Assembly (NCBI RefSeq): GCF_002081715.1
Contig: NZ_MUKP01000004.1
Location: 62,001-126,000 of the forward strand
Source: Nocardia donostiensis
Lineage (GTDB): Bacteria > Actinomycetota > Actinomycetes > Mycobacteriales > Mycobacteriaceae
Length of the DNA: 64,000 nt
Direction of reading: 5' to 3'
In this document: positions 7,368-15,529 of the stretch, in pieces
How positions within the stretch are numbered: the stretch's first letter is position 1
Layout: the number at the start of each line of letters is the position of its first letter
Notes under the pieces: model-generated
Database searches by the model: none
Seen by the model: the letters and a program-made list of their open reading frames with translations, nothing else
Told to the model about the DNA's origin: nothing
Program-made: the position numbers and the translations under genes

Positions 7368-8564
7368 ATGACCGAGAACATCGATGTCGTCGTGATCGGT
7401 GGCGGGTACGCGGGCGTCATGGCAGCCAACCGCCTGACGCAGCACGATGAGGTGACGGTAACTCTGATCAACCCACGCCCGGCCTTCGTCGAACGGATCC
7501 GCCTGCACCAACTGGTAGGCGGATCCTGTGATGCCGTCGTCGACTACAGCGAAGTGCTGGCCGAGGGCGTACGGCTGGTGGTCGACACCGTGGCACGGAT
7601 CGACGCTTCCGAGCGCAGCGTGACGTTGGCGGGCGGCGGTACGGTCGGCTACGACTATCTGATCTACGCGGTGGGCAGCGGCAGCGCCGAGCTGCGGGTG
7701 CCTGGAGCAGCCGAGTTCGCCTACCCGGTCGCCGACCTGGAAGAGGCGCAACGATTGCGGCCGGTGGTCGACGCCGCGCCCGCCACGGGCGTGGTGACGG
7801 TTGTCGGTGCCGGTCCGACCGGTATCGAGATCGCCGCGGAGCTGGCGGAGACCGGGCGTCCCGTGACTCTGGTGTGCGGTGAGGTGCTCGGCCCGTACCT
7901 GCACCCGCGGGGTCGGCGGTCGGTCGCCGGGCAGCTGGCGGCGCTCGGGGTGACAGTGCTCGAGGGGCCCGGCGCGACGGTGACGGCGGTAACGTCTGAC
8001 GCCGTACAGCTCAGCGACGGCCGCGCGCTGCCCAGCCAGGTGACCGTGTGGGCCGCCGGGTTCGGTGTACCGGACCTGGCCCGCCGTAGCGGGCTGAGCA
8101 CCGACACCACCGGGCGCCTGCTCACGGACGAGACGTTGACGAGCGTGGACGACGAGCGCATTGTCGCGGCAGGGGACTCGGCGGCCCCGTCGAACTTGCC
8201 GCTGCGAATGAGCTGCCAGGCCGCGATACCGCTGGGCGCGCGGGCCGCCGATACGGTACTCAGCCGAATCGCAGGTGAGCAGCCCTCGCCCCTCAACCAG
8301 GCATTCGCCGGCCAGTGCATCAGCCTGGGCCGACGCGCAGGCATCTTCCAGTTCGCTCACCGCTACGACGTCGCACTGTGGTTCCACATCGGCGGTCGAC
8401 CCGGCGCGAGGATCAAGGAGTTCGTGTGCCAGGGCATCGTCAAGCATCTGGCCCACGAGGCGCGCAAGCCCGGTTCCTACCGCTTGCACCGCATTTCCGG
8501 GGGTGACAAGCGTCGGCAGCTGCTCCAGGCCGAGCGCGGCGAGGTGTTGGCGTCCACCCACTGA
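7368..8564 (+). CDS. FAD/NAD(P)-dependent oxidoreductase linked to ECF41 sigma factor
   Basis: 398 residues of the NDH-2-like pyridine nucleotide-disulfide oxidoreductase family: FAD-binding GGGYAG at about 12-17, NAD(P)-binding GAGPTG near 147-152, and the C-terminal FAD contact ERIVAAGDSAAP. It lacks the C-terminal membrane-anchoring helices of respiratory Ndh. GGAGGAG precedes the ATG. An FAD oxidoreductase is one of the three gene types (carboxymuconolactone decarboxylase, oxidoreductase, epimerase) known to accompany ECF41 sigma factors in place of an anti-sigma factor. The sigma gene follows 303 bases downstream, and a candidate ECF41 promoter precedes this gene. Confidence 0.88.
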   Translation: MTENIDVVVIGGGYAGVMAANRLTQHDEVTVTLINPRPAFVERIRLHQLVGGSCDAVVDYSEVLAEGVRLVVDTVARIDASERSVTLAGGGTVGYDYLIYAVGSGSAELRVPGAAEFAYPVADLEEAQRLRPVVDAAPATGVVTVVGAGPTGIEIAAELAETGRPVTLVCGEVLGPYLHPRGRRSVAGQLAALGVTVLEGPGATVTAVTSDAVQLSDGRALPSQVTVWAAGFGVPDLARRSGLSTDTTGRLLTDETLTSVDDERIVAAGDSAAPSNLPLRMSCQAAIPLGARAADTVLSRIAGEQPSPLNQAFAGQCISLGRRAGIFQFAHRYDVALWFHIGGRPGARIKEFVCQGIVKHLAHEARKPGSYRLHRISGGDKRRQLLQAERGEVLASTH

Positions 8565-8626
8565 ACGGACAATCTGGGTCATGTATCGGTGGCCGGCCCG
8601 GACGTCCATGAGCGGACCTGGTCTCC

Positions 8627-8674
8627 CATGTCGTGCGGCGGCGCCCTTATCGCGGGGCGGCGCCACACGACATG
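8627..8674 (+). terminator. Long stem-loop between oxidoreductase and sigma gene
   Basis: Bases 8627-8646 pair with 8655-8674 with only two mismatches (8636/8665 and 8641/8660), around an 8-base loop whose ends could form a G-T pair. It begins 62 bases after the oxidoreductase stop. No T-run. It may terminate the oxidoreductase transcript or attenuate read-through into the sigma gene; the rest of the 303-base interval shows nothing else. Confidence 0.55.
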
Positions 8675-8867
8675 CGGTCGGCGGCGGTCCTCGGAGCAAT
8701 GGACCGTCAGCAGCTCGGAGTACCCAGCCGTGCACCGGGGCGATGTCTCTCGACCGCACCGACCCCGTGGGTCGATCGAACGGCAACCGACGAAAGAGGA
8801 CCGTGCTGTGGATGACATGTGCGAAGGCCGTCGGTACCCAGAACCGGCGAGAAGGAGAAGGGACGAG

Positions 8868-9764
8868 ATGAGCGAGCCCACCACCACCCCGGCGACCGAA
8901 GCTTTCCTCGCCCACCGCAACCTGCTGTTCACCGTCGCCTACGAGATGCTCGGATCGGCGGCCGACACCGAAGACGTCCTCCAGGAAACCTGGCTGCGCT
9001 GGGTGAAAGTCGATGTGGAGCAGGTGCGCGACCAGCGCGCCTACCTGGTTCGGATCGCGACCCGGCAGTCGCTCAACCGGCTGCGCGCCATGAAGCGCCG
9101 CAAGGAGGCCTATGTCGGCCCTTGGCTACCCGAGCCGCTGCTCACCGCGCCGGATGTCGCCGAGGACGTCGAGCTCGCCGAGAGTATGTCGATGGCGCTG
9201 CTGCTCGTCCTCGAAACGCTGTCGCCGACCGAGCGCGCTGTCTTCGTACTGCGCGAAGCTTTCGATATCAGCTACGACGAGATCGCGGCCGCCGTGGACA
9301 AGAGTCCCGCGGCCGTCCGTCAGATCGCGCACCGCGCCCGCAGGCACGTCGATGCCCGCCGCCCGCGCCAGGTGGTGTCCCCGGGCCGGGCCCGGGCGGT
9401 GCTCGAGTCGTTTCAGCGCGCACTGGAAACCCGGGACCTGCAGGGCTTTCTCGACGTGCTCGCCCCGGAGGTCGTTTTGGTGAGCGATGGCGGCGGCGTC
9501 AAACGGGCTGCGCTGCGGCCGGTTATCGGCGCCGCGAAGGTGGCCCGCTACATCCTCGGAGGCACCGGCAGAACCGAAGCCACGATCACCGGCGACCCCA
9601 CTGTGGTCAACGGCAACCCGGCATTCGTGCTCCGCCTGGACGGCGAGCTCGACGGCGTGCTGGCGTTCCGTGTCGAGGGCGCCCGCATCACCGGCCTCTA
9701 CTACGTCCGCAACCCGGAGAAGCTGACCCGCGTCGCATCCGAGACCCCGCTCACCCTGCGGTGA
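8868..9764 (+). CDS. sigJ: ECF41 sigma factor, SigJ type, with SnoaL-like C-terminal domain
   Basis: 298 residues from the ATG at 8868, preceded by GAGAAGGAGAAGG; the frame is open further upstream but without sigma-like sequence. Sigma region 2 spans about 11-75 (DTEDVLQETWLRW) and region 4 about 110-160. A SnoaL_2-like domain occupies about 175-290. The three motifs known for ECF41 sigmas are present: WLPEP at 86-90, DGGGVK at 207-212 (family DGGGR) and NPEKL at 282-286 (family NPDKL). In this group the C-terminal domain itself controls sigma activity, and no anti-sigma gene is needed or seen. The likely target is the adjacent oxidoreductase. Confidence 0.92.
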   Translation: MSEPTTTPATEAFLAHRNLLFTVAYEMLGSAADTEDVLQETWLRWVKVDVEQVRDQRAYLVRIATRQSLNRLRAMKRRKEAYVGPWLPEPLLTAPDVAEDVELAESMSMALLLVLETLSPTERAVFVLREAFDISYDEIAAAVDKSPAAVRQIAHRARRHVDARRPRQVVSPGRARAVLESFQRALETRDLQGFLDVLAPEVVLVSDGGGVKRAALRPVIGAAKVARYILGGTGRTEATITGDPTVVNGNPAFVLRLDGELDGVLAFRVEGARITGLYYVRNPEKLTRVASETPLTLR

Positions 9765-9856
9765 ATATCGGTGGCAGTGGGTTGAGGATCGGTGAATCAC
9801 ATTGCCTCGAACCGCTTCACGTAGTCGATCCCGGCTGAGGCGGAGGACCGGACGCA

Positions 9857-9879
9857 GCCACGTTAATTGCTGCCGTGGC
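9857..9879. terminator. Possible bidirectional terminator between sigJ and rloB-like gene
   Basis: GCCACG (9857-9862) and CGTGGC (9874-9879) form a 6-bp stem with an 11-base loop, between the convergent gene ends at 9764 and 9891. Confidence 0.35.
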
Positions 9880-9890
9880 CGTTACCTTCA

Positions 9891-10514
9891 TTACCGTTGT
9901 CCCTTGGCTGAGTCAACCCTGATGTGCTCCACCAGTTCGTCGATGTCGGTCCAAGGATTGGAGAGGTGACCGTCAACTGCGCCCAACCGCAAAGCGAGTG
10001 CGTTCGCCCTAGCGGTGCCGTAGAGGTTTCGCAGCGCGGAATACTCGATCGCCTTTCTACGTGCGTCGTAGCCGCAATATCCGCGTTGACGGAGCAAACT
10101 CTGCATGCGAGTGGTCTCATGGTATGCGGTCACCGATTCGAAATGCAGCACCACCCATAATTCGAAGCAGGGATTCGCTAACGCAACCCGAATCCCGTGC
10201 ACAGCAGCCAGCTGCAGCGCTGATGCCAGACCTGGGTGTGGTTCCGGCGCTTCTACATCAACGACGCACCACACCTCGTCGTATTCCGTGCATCGATCCT
10301 CACGACAGTTCGGCGCTCGGTTCTTGTGGGCAATTGCCGCTTTGACCAAGCTTAGCGGCTCGCCGTGCTGAGGACCGATCTTGATCTGCGCGCGTAACTC
10401 ACCCGCCAGCCCTTTGAAGTAATCGACCCCCGCGTTCTGGTCCTCACAATAGATGAGATAGCGGCTCCTCTCCGGACGCTTCCCGCGTGGTCGCTGAAGC
10501 CGTTTCCCCCTCAT
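9891..10514 (-). CDS. RloB family protein (AbiL-type defence partner)
   Basis: 207 residues. A basic N-terminus is followed by RYLIYCEDQNAGVDYFKGL, the typical RloB opening, then DEVWCVVDVE (family acidic strand) and IRVALANPCFELWVVLHFE, the conserved NPxFExWLLLH-like segment. RloB proteins are predicted TOPRIM-like nucleases encoded next to RloA ATPases; the pair corresponds to AbiL abortive infection. The gene starts inside the 3' end of the ATPase gene (71-base overlap), so the two are translated from one message. Nuclease activity here is inferred. Confidence 0.8.
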   Translation of the reverse strand: MRGKRLQRPRGKRPERSRYLIYCEDQNAGVDYFKGLAGELRAQIKIGPQHGEPLSLVKAAIAHKNRAPNCREDRCTEYDEVWCVVDVEAPEPHPGLASALQLAAVHGIRVALANPCFELWVVLHFESVTAYHETTRMQSLLRQRGYCGYDARRKAIEYSALRNLYGTARANALALRLGAVDGHLSNPWTDIDELVEHIRVDSAKGQR

Positions 10515-11826
10515 TCACATCCTCACGCTCGAAGAGCCGACCAAAAAAGCGTGGTACGTCCTCGTCCAGATAAGGAACCGCACCATATTTTCCTACCAGA
10601 TATCGTGGCTCGAAATTGTCTGTTTCACGAACTCGGAATTCAGTCAGCGGGAACAAGCGAGTGGCCAGCGTGTCGGGATCTTTTTCGGTCAGCCAGATCT
10701 GGTCACGGAACAATTCAGTGCGTGCGTTCCGCCCGAGCAACGTCACATCATGTGAGCTGAAGATCAGTTGGGCACCATACTTGTTCACCTCTGGGGAGAC
10801 AAACAAACCCACAAATGCATCGACCAGATGCGGGTGCAGACGCGCATCCAATTCGTCGACACATAGGACAGCACCCCGGACCAGGGCAGAAACCGCTACA
10901 CCGAGAAGCCCTATCCAAGTTCGGGTTCCGCTCGACTCCATTCCGAGGGGCAGTGCGAATTCCCCTTCCGCCGTACGGTGCACCACCTCGATATCCTTGT
11001 AGCGCGAGGACTCGATGACGATGCGGTTCTCCCCGAGCGTCTCCCGTAGCACGTGCTGAATCTTGCGGAACTCCTTGGCATCGGTCTCCTCGGTCTCCCT
11101 GGCGGCAAATTCCGCAGCACCGAGATCGGCGAATGCCAGGAGCGCCACGACTGCTTTCGACTCATAGTCGTGCTTGTCACTACTAATAAGGTGCAGGGTG
11201 TGATCCAGGCGCTGTCGGTAATCGGCGTCGTCGGCGCCGGTCAACCCGAACCGGAACCAGCGGAAGATGCGGCTCAGCTGCTGATGTCCCTGCGCTGCCG
11301 CCACGGATATAAAAAGACTGTTCGGCCGCAGCGAGTCGGCGATCGTCTTGCGCCGACCGGTGAGCCAACGCCCGAAAGTCACGGTGCAGTCGGCGTTGCG
11401 TTCGTATAGCCGCCGGGCGCGACCTTCCGGGAAGTAGCTCAGCCATTCTCCGAGAATTTTCTCATCATCGATGGAGAAGCCGAATTCATAACGCGTCCGA
11501 TCGATGACGAAATCGACTTGGAACTCTGTCGGATGCGCTTCCGGGTCACGCCGGAACAGAAAGGGACGGCGCGGTACGCCGCCGCTTGGATCCCAACGCT
11601 GATAGGACGCGAGGACAGCCCCGCGCATCCACCTGAGTGCATCGATCACGTTCGACTTGCCGGAGGCGTTCGGCCCGTATACGACGGCCACCGGGACCGT
11701 CACCAGCTCGCCTGCACCCGGCACTACGGCCTCGGCGCGACGCTCCTGCCGGTCCTGGGCAACGAGAGACAGCTCCTGCTCGTCGCGCAACGACGCATGA
11801 TTCTGCACGCGGAATCGCAACAGCAT
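10444..11826 (-). CDS. RloA-like AAA/ABC-type ATPase (AbiL-type defence)
   Basis: 460 residues from the ATG at 11824-11826, which has GGGAGG five bases upstream; a TTG five codons earlier is also in frame. Walker A GPNASGKS lies at 51-58, an ABC-like signature region around GMESSGTRTWIG, Walker B LCVDELDARLHP about 25 residues later, and a switch-like IFSSHD. This is the SMC/ABC-like layout of overcoming-lysogenization-defect and RloA/AbiLi ATPases. It probably senses infection and controls RloB. It overlaps the RloB gene, and both read poorer in GC than their neighbours, which fits acquisition by transfer. Confidence 0.82.
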   Translation of the reverse strand: MLLRFRVQNHASLRDEQELSLVAQDRQERRAEAVVPGAGELVTVPVAVVYGPNASGKSNVIDALRWMRGAVLASYQRWDPSGGVPRRPFLFRRDPEAHPTEFQVDFVIDRTRYEFGFSIDDEKILGEWLSYFPEGRARRLYERNADCTVTFGRWLTGRRKTIADSLRPNSLFISVAAAQGHQQLSRIFRWFRFGLTGADDADYRQRLDHTLHLISSDKHDYESKAVVALLAFADLGAAEFAARETEETDAKEFRKIQHVLRETLGENRIVIESSRYKDIEVVHRTAEGEFALPLGMESSGTRTWIGLLGVAVSALVRGAVLCVDELDARLHPHLVDAFVGLFVSPEVNKYGAQLIFSSHDVTLLGRNARTELFRDQIWLTEKDPDTLATRLFPLTEFRVRETDNFEPRYLVGKYGAVPYLDEDVPRFFGRLFEREDVNEGETASATTREASGEEPLSHLL

Positions 11827-12098
11827 CTCACCCTCCCGCAATAGACAATGTTGATAAACGCCTTATCCCGTCGAAATCTGACCATACACCCCCTGAATCA
11901 ACATCGAAGTGAAATCGGTAGTGAACATCGAAGCTCTCTGAGTTCCTATCCCTCCGCGCTCGAACCCGCGAACGTCCCATCTGTACTTCGGGGGCACAGG
12001 CGTGGACGAGCTGCATGGAGGTGGCGGCGATGCGGTGTCGGGCGTCGCCCTACCGCTCCCACCATGAGCGCCCGGGTGGTCTCCCGCCCATTGGATGT

Positions 12099-12479
12099 TC
12101 AGTTCTCGATGTCGGCAGCGACTTCGTTCGTGTCCCAGGCCGAGCGGAACAGCGGTTCGAGTTCGCTGTCGGGGATGCCGTGGCGCCGCGCCTCGCGCAG
12201 CAACTCCAAGGCGCGGTCCGAGCGTTTGCCGAGTTCCAGCATCTCGTACTCGCAGGTCTCGATATAGGCGTGGGCGCCCATCAGCGCCAGTTCGCCGCGT
12301 AGGCCGGGGTCGAGGTTCGGGTTGGCGAGGTGAATATCTATCATCCAGGCCACCTCGCGCCATGGTGGTTCGTCCAAGAACATGTTGGCGGGGTCGAAGC
12401 ACTCGGCGAGGGATGGCGGTAGCCGACCCGACTCGATGAGTGCGGTAACACGCTGTGGCACCGGGGGTGTGTCGAACAT
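12099..12479 (-). CDS. Conserved hypothetical protein, 126 aa
   Basis: Not recognised. Start chosen at the ATG at 12477-12479, with GAGGAAAC just upstream; the open frame reaches 12974 but the extra part has no coding character and crosses the DUF4254 gene. The product is acidic and helical, with a central segment (DPGLRGELALMGAHAYIETCEYEM) and a C-terminal LELLREARRHGIPDSELEPLF resembling short alpha-helical repeat proteins. No signal peptide or membrane segment. It follows the DUF4254 gene by 137 bases on the same strand. Confidence 0.6.
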   Translation of the reverse strand: MFDTPPVPQRVTALIESGRLPPSLAECFDPANMFLDEPPWREVAWMIDIHLANPNLDPGLRGELALMGAHAYIETCEYEMLELGKRSDRALELLREARRHGIPDSELEPLFRSAWDTNEVAADIEN

Positions 12480-12616
12480 CGTTTCCTCACTGCGTCTGAT
12501 CGAGTGGGACGCAGTCCTGCGCCCGGGCAACCGGAGACTACCGCTTCGACATGCCGAACACCGCTGGTCATCTCCGCCAACGCATCGACCACCGACTGAA
12601 ACCCAGCGTTGCCCCG

Positions 12617-13054
12617 TCATGGACCGCCCGGCAGGCGGCGGCGGCCGGAACCCAGTTCGGCGGCGAGATCGTCGTAACCGACGGCGAGTTCGGCGAGACG
12701 TTCCCAGATGGTGCCCAGATCGTCGGCGGTGGGCGCGGTGAGTGCGGCGTAGGCGTGGGCGGTGAGCTGGGCGAGGCGGTCGACGACCGCGCCGACGGTT
12801 TCGGTGTGCAGACGGGCCGAGCCGGGTGACGGTGGGAGCTGGGAGTTGACCCAACGGTCGATATCGCGGACCAGGCGGGCCCGATCGGTGTCGATGGTGG
12901 TGAGCAGGTCTTGGGCGCCGGGCGGGCTGCACAGGCGGCGTTCGTGCAGCGTGGTGAGTTCGTTGGCGTGACACAACAGCGGGTGATTGGTGCGCAGCGC
13001 GCCCCGGCAGGCTTGCAGGAGTTGATGTTTCGACGGAAGCGGGTCGGTCAGCAA
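12617..13054 (-). CDS. DUF4254 family protein
   Basis: 145 residues if started at the TTG at 13052-13054, which has GAGGAGG five bases upstream; the longer frame to 13141 lies within the upstream gene. The segment LLQACRGAL-NHPLLCHANELTTLHE, the RARLVRDIDRWV helix and LHTETVGAVVDRLAQLTAHAY match the DUF4254 family. Helical and cytoplasmic, of unknown function. It overlaps the 3' end of the upstream gene by 7 bases, so the two are translationally coupled. Confidence 0.72.
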   Translation of the reverse strand: MLTDPLPSKHQLLQACRGALRTNHPLLCHANELTTLHERRLCSPPGAQDLLTTIDTDRARLVRDIDRWVNSQLPPSPGSARLHTETVGAVVDRLAQLTAHAYAALTAPTADDLGTIWERLAELAVGYDDLAAELGSGRRRLPGGP

Positions 13055-13503
13055 CGCGGCCTCCTCGGGGCGACCGCGCGTATGGAATCGACCAGGACGA
13101 GCCCGGACGGACGGAAGGTGTCGCGCGGTGCGATCACCCATTTCCGGTAGCCGCCGTCGGCGGGGGAAGGCAGCGCGATCGACCCGCCCTGCGGCACCAC
13201 CGAAACGTTCAGCCGGAACAATTCGGCGAACAACGGCACCTCATCGGGCAAATCGGGACGGCACAGGAAAGTCCAACGCCCCGACCGCAGATGCGCGATC
13301 ACCGGTCCCAACGGATTCCGCCGAGACGTCATCTCGTGCCGCACCCGCGCACCCAGCGAACCGGGCATCGTGATCGCCCCGATTGCCCCGGCCCGCAAGG
13401 TGATCCGCCGATACAGCGGGTCGATACCCACCGGAAGACCGCACGTGCGCCGATAGAACACACACCGGGAACCCGCGGTATCCGCGAATGCCGGACTCTC
13501 CAT
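13048..13503 (-). CDS. Conserved hypothetical protein coupled to DUF4254
   Basis: 151 residues from the ATG at 13501-13503 (the frame runs on to 13620). No function recognised. Visible features are CGLPVGIDPLYRRITLRAGAIG, VIAHLRSGRWTFLCRPDLP and a C-terminal WVIAPRDTFRPSGLVLVDSIRA, a mixed alpha/beta cytoplasmic protein with three Cys in the first half. Homologues next to DUF4254 genes are familiar in Nocardia-type genomes, suggesting a joint role. It is divergent from the XRE regulator at 13751 across a 247-base gap in which no site was identified. Confidence 0.65.
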   Translation of the reverse strand: MESPAFADTAGSRCVFYRRTCGLPVGIDPLYRRITLRAGAIGAITMPGSLGARVRHEMTSRRNPLGPVIAHLRSGRWTFLCRPDLPDEVPLFAELFRLNVSVVPQGGSIALPSPADGGYRKWVIAPRDTFRPSGLVLVDSIRAVAPRRPRC

Positions 13504-13750
13504 GAAAACCTCGACTCGAATTCGGATGCCAATGATCTGACCGGCTGGCAACGAAGCTGCTAATTTGACAGTGGACTCCGCGCACGCAGCTTCACCAGGC
13601 GCACAGCAAACCAACACCATGGCCGGGTGGTGCTGTGCGCGGTCGCGGGCAACATCGAGAAATCGCCTGAAACCCCAGCAGAATCACCGCGGCTCGAGCC
13701 GTGAAGTACCCGAAGCGGGCAACTACGCCCGCCCGAAATGGGGAGGAACC

Positions 13751-14635
13751 ATGGAAGACAACGGATCTACCTTGCCGCGCCGCCAACTCGGGCGGTATCT
13801 CCTGGACTGGCGCACCCGCGCGGGGTTCAGCCAGGTGAAGGCAGCTGAACTACTCGAAATCGGTTCCAGCAGTTTGCAAAGGCTGGAGAAAGGACTCAAC
13901 GGCCGCATTCGCGTGCGTGATGTGGAGGCCGCGTGCGACCTGTACGGAGTGCCCGAAGAGCTTACGGCGGCGTTCGTCGGGCTCGCTCGTCAAGCGAATG
14001 TGAAGAGTTGGTGGCATGAGTACGGGGATCTGATTCCCCGAGACTTCAATGTCTATGTCGGGTTGGAAACTGCTGCGGTGAAGCTGGTTTCATACCAGCC
14101 AGAGCTCGTACCCGGGCTACTCCAGACACCGGACTACGTCAGAGGGCTCACGAGCCGGTTTTCACCTACACCGTCCAGTGCCGACCTGGACCGATGGGCA
14201 GGGCTCAAAAACCAACGTCAGCAAGCAATACTTCGAAAGAAGCGACCGATCGTGTTTGAAACGGTCATCGGAGAGGCCGCCCTCCGGCGCGTCTCGGGCA
14301 GCAGCAAGACGATGGCAGCACAACTCCGACATATCGCCGACATCTCTACCAGGCCCAACGTGACCGTTCAGGTTCTCCCGTTTCATGCTGGTTTCCCCGA
14401 AGGTATGGCTCTCGGCCCCTTCGTAATCCTGGACTTCGGCACAACGGCTACTGGGCAGGCTGCCGAACCTCCAGTTGTCTACCTCGAAGGTGGGACCGTC
14501 GGTGACATGTATCTCGAGAAGTCCGCAGACGTCAATCGCTACTATCAGTCATATCACGCCCTCCAACAGGCGGCCTTGGACGGACCGACGACCAGGATTC
14601 TGCTCAGACAGCTAGCGAAGGAGCACTACGCATGA
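13751..14635 (+). CDS. XRE family regulator with DUF5753 domain
   Basis: 294 residues from the ATG at 13751, preceded by GGGAGG; the frame is open to 13565 without domain content. An XRE helix-turn-helix lies at about 10-65 (AGFSQVKAAELLEIGSSSLQRLEKG), followed by the actinobacterial DUF5753 domain at about 95-285 (QPELVPGLLQTPDYVRGL, VTVQVLPFHAGFP). Such proteins regulate an adjacent DUF397 gene, present here with an ATGA overlap. The pair behaves like a partner module in Streptomyces. The gene is poorer in GC than its surroundings. Confidence 0.9.
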   Translation: MEDNGSTLPRRQLGRYLLDWRTRAGFSQVKAAELLEIGSSSLQRLEKGLNGRIRVRDVEAACDLYGVPEELTAAFVGLARQANVKSWWHEYGDLIPRDFNVYVGLETAAVKLVSYQPELVPGLLQTPDYVRGLTSRFSPTPSSADLDRWAGLKNQRQQAILRKKRPIVFETVIGEAALRRVSGSSKTMAAQLRHIADISTRPNVTVQVLPFHAGFPEGMALGPFVILDFGTTATGQAAEPPVVYLEGGTVGDMYLEKSADVNRYYQSYHALQQAALDGPTTRILLRQLAKEHYA

Positions 14636-14853
14636 ATGAAGAACCGCCCGCCCCTAGCTGGTTCAAAAGCAGCCGAAGTCAAGGTAACAAAGAATGCGTC
14701 GAGGTTGCTTTCTTCGACCTGGGCACGGTCGGTGTACGCGACTCCAAAAACCGCGGCGGGCCAGCCTTGCGGTTCACCCCGTCTCAGTGGGATGCGTTCA
14801 CGGCCGACGTAGCGAAGGGGCGTTTCCAGCAGTTTCGAGGAAGTCCGCTCTAG
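14632..14853 (+). CDS. DUF397 protein
   Basis: 73 residues with the DUF397 pattern: WFKSSRSQGNKECVEVAF near the N-terminus, GVRDSKNRGGPALRFTP in the middle, and WDAFTADVAKGRF at the end. It overlaps the XRE/DUF5753 gene by four bases (ATGA). In known pairs the small protein works with, or against, the regulator in development or stress control. Confidence 0.9.
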   Translation: MNEEPPAPSWFKSSRSQGNKECVEVAFFDLGTVGVRDSKNRGGPALRFTPSQWDAFTADVAKGRFQQFRGSPL

Positions 14854-14927
14854 TTGCTTCCGCATCGTCGGTCAACGCCAGCCGCGGTGTCGCACCGAGG
14901 GGTGCGCCGCTGTCGCGCGGCCGAGGC

Positions 14928-14970
14928 GTTCAACGAGCCCGGGTCGGTCATCGGTCCGGGCTCGTTGGAC
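14928..14970 (+). terminator. Strong hairpin after DUF397 gene
   Basis: CAACGAGCCCGG (14931-14942) pairs perfectly with 14956-14967, and the stem extends by three more pairs including one G-T. The loop is 13 bases. It lies 75 bases after the DUF397 stop. Nothing else is recognised in 14854-15100. Confidence 0.6.
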
Positions 14971-15100
14971 CCAAACCGGCAGAACCTCTGGGACAGCCCA
15001 GCAAAGAGCGTTCCAGACGCCGCCTCGGTGCCGGGCCGCCCCCCTGGGCGTTCCGGATGCTCCTGTCGGATTTCCAGGTGTTCATCGCTATCCTCGTCCG

Positions 15101-15529
15101 GTGACCGATGAGAACAAGGCAATCGTCCAAGCCATGTGGCACGCGTTCACCGAGCGCGACTTCGACCGTTTCACCGCCTTTTTCACCGACGACGCGGAGT
15201 GGCTCGCCCCCGCAAACAACGCCACCGCCTTTGCGCTCGAGGTCTCGAGCCATATGATCGGCCGCACCGCCATCACCGACTTTTTCGCCAACGACTTCCC
15301 TCGCCTGTTTGTGCAGGATGTCGCGATCACCAACCACGGGCTCTACGCCGAGGGGGACCGAGTCATCGTGGAGCACACCATGAGCGCCACCCTCGCCAAC
15401 GGCAACCCCTACGTCAACGACTACTGCTTCGTCTTCGAACTCCGCGACGGCCGCATCCACCGCGTGCGCGAATACCTGGACAGCTCTCGCGGCTTCGAAA
15501 TGATCTACAACGAACCCGTTGCGGACTAG
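15101..15529 (+). CDS. SnoaL-like / NTF2-fold protein
   Basis: 142 residues starting at a GTG (15101). The sequence begins KAIVQAMWHAFTERDFDRFTAFFTDDAEWLAP and ends with NDYCFVFELRDGRIHRVREYLDS, the usual opening and closing of the SnoaL / ketosteroid-isomerase-like fold. Substrate or binding role unknown. Its stop codon interlocks with the stop of the reversed transposase remnant (15526-15528), so the IS insertion abuts or slightly trims this gene. Confidence 0.82.
   Translation: MTDENKAIVQAMWHAFTERDFDRFTAFFTDDAEWLAPANNATAFALEVSSHMIGRTAITDFFANDFPRLFVQDVAITNHGLYAEGDRVIVEHTMSATLANGNPYVNDYCFVFELRDGRIHRVREYLDSSRGFEMIYNEPVAD

Noticed and set aside
11898..11935. Direct repeat AACATCGAAG, two copies, before the RloA gene
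   Set aside because: Ten bases twice in an AT-richer stretch is weak; no spacing or dyad suggests an operator.
12099..12974. 291-codon leftward frame
   Set aside because: Only the last 126 codons have protein character and a ribosome site; the rest crosses the DUF4254 gene in another frame.
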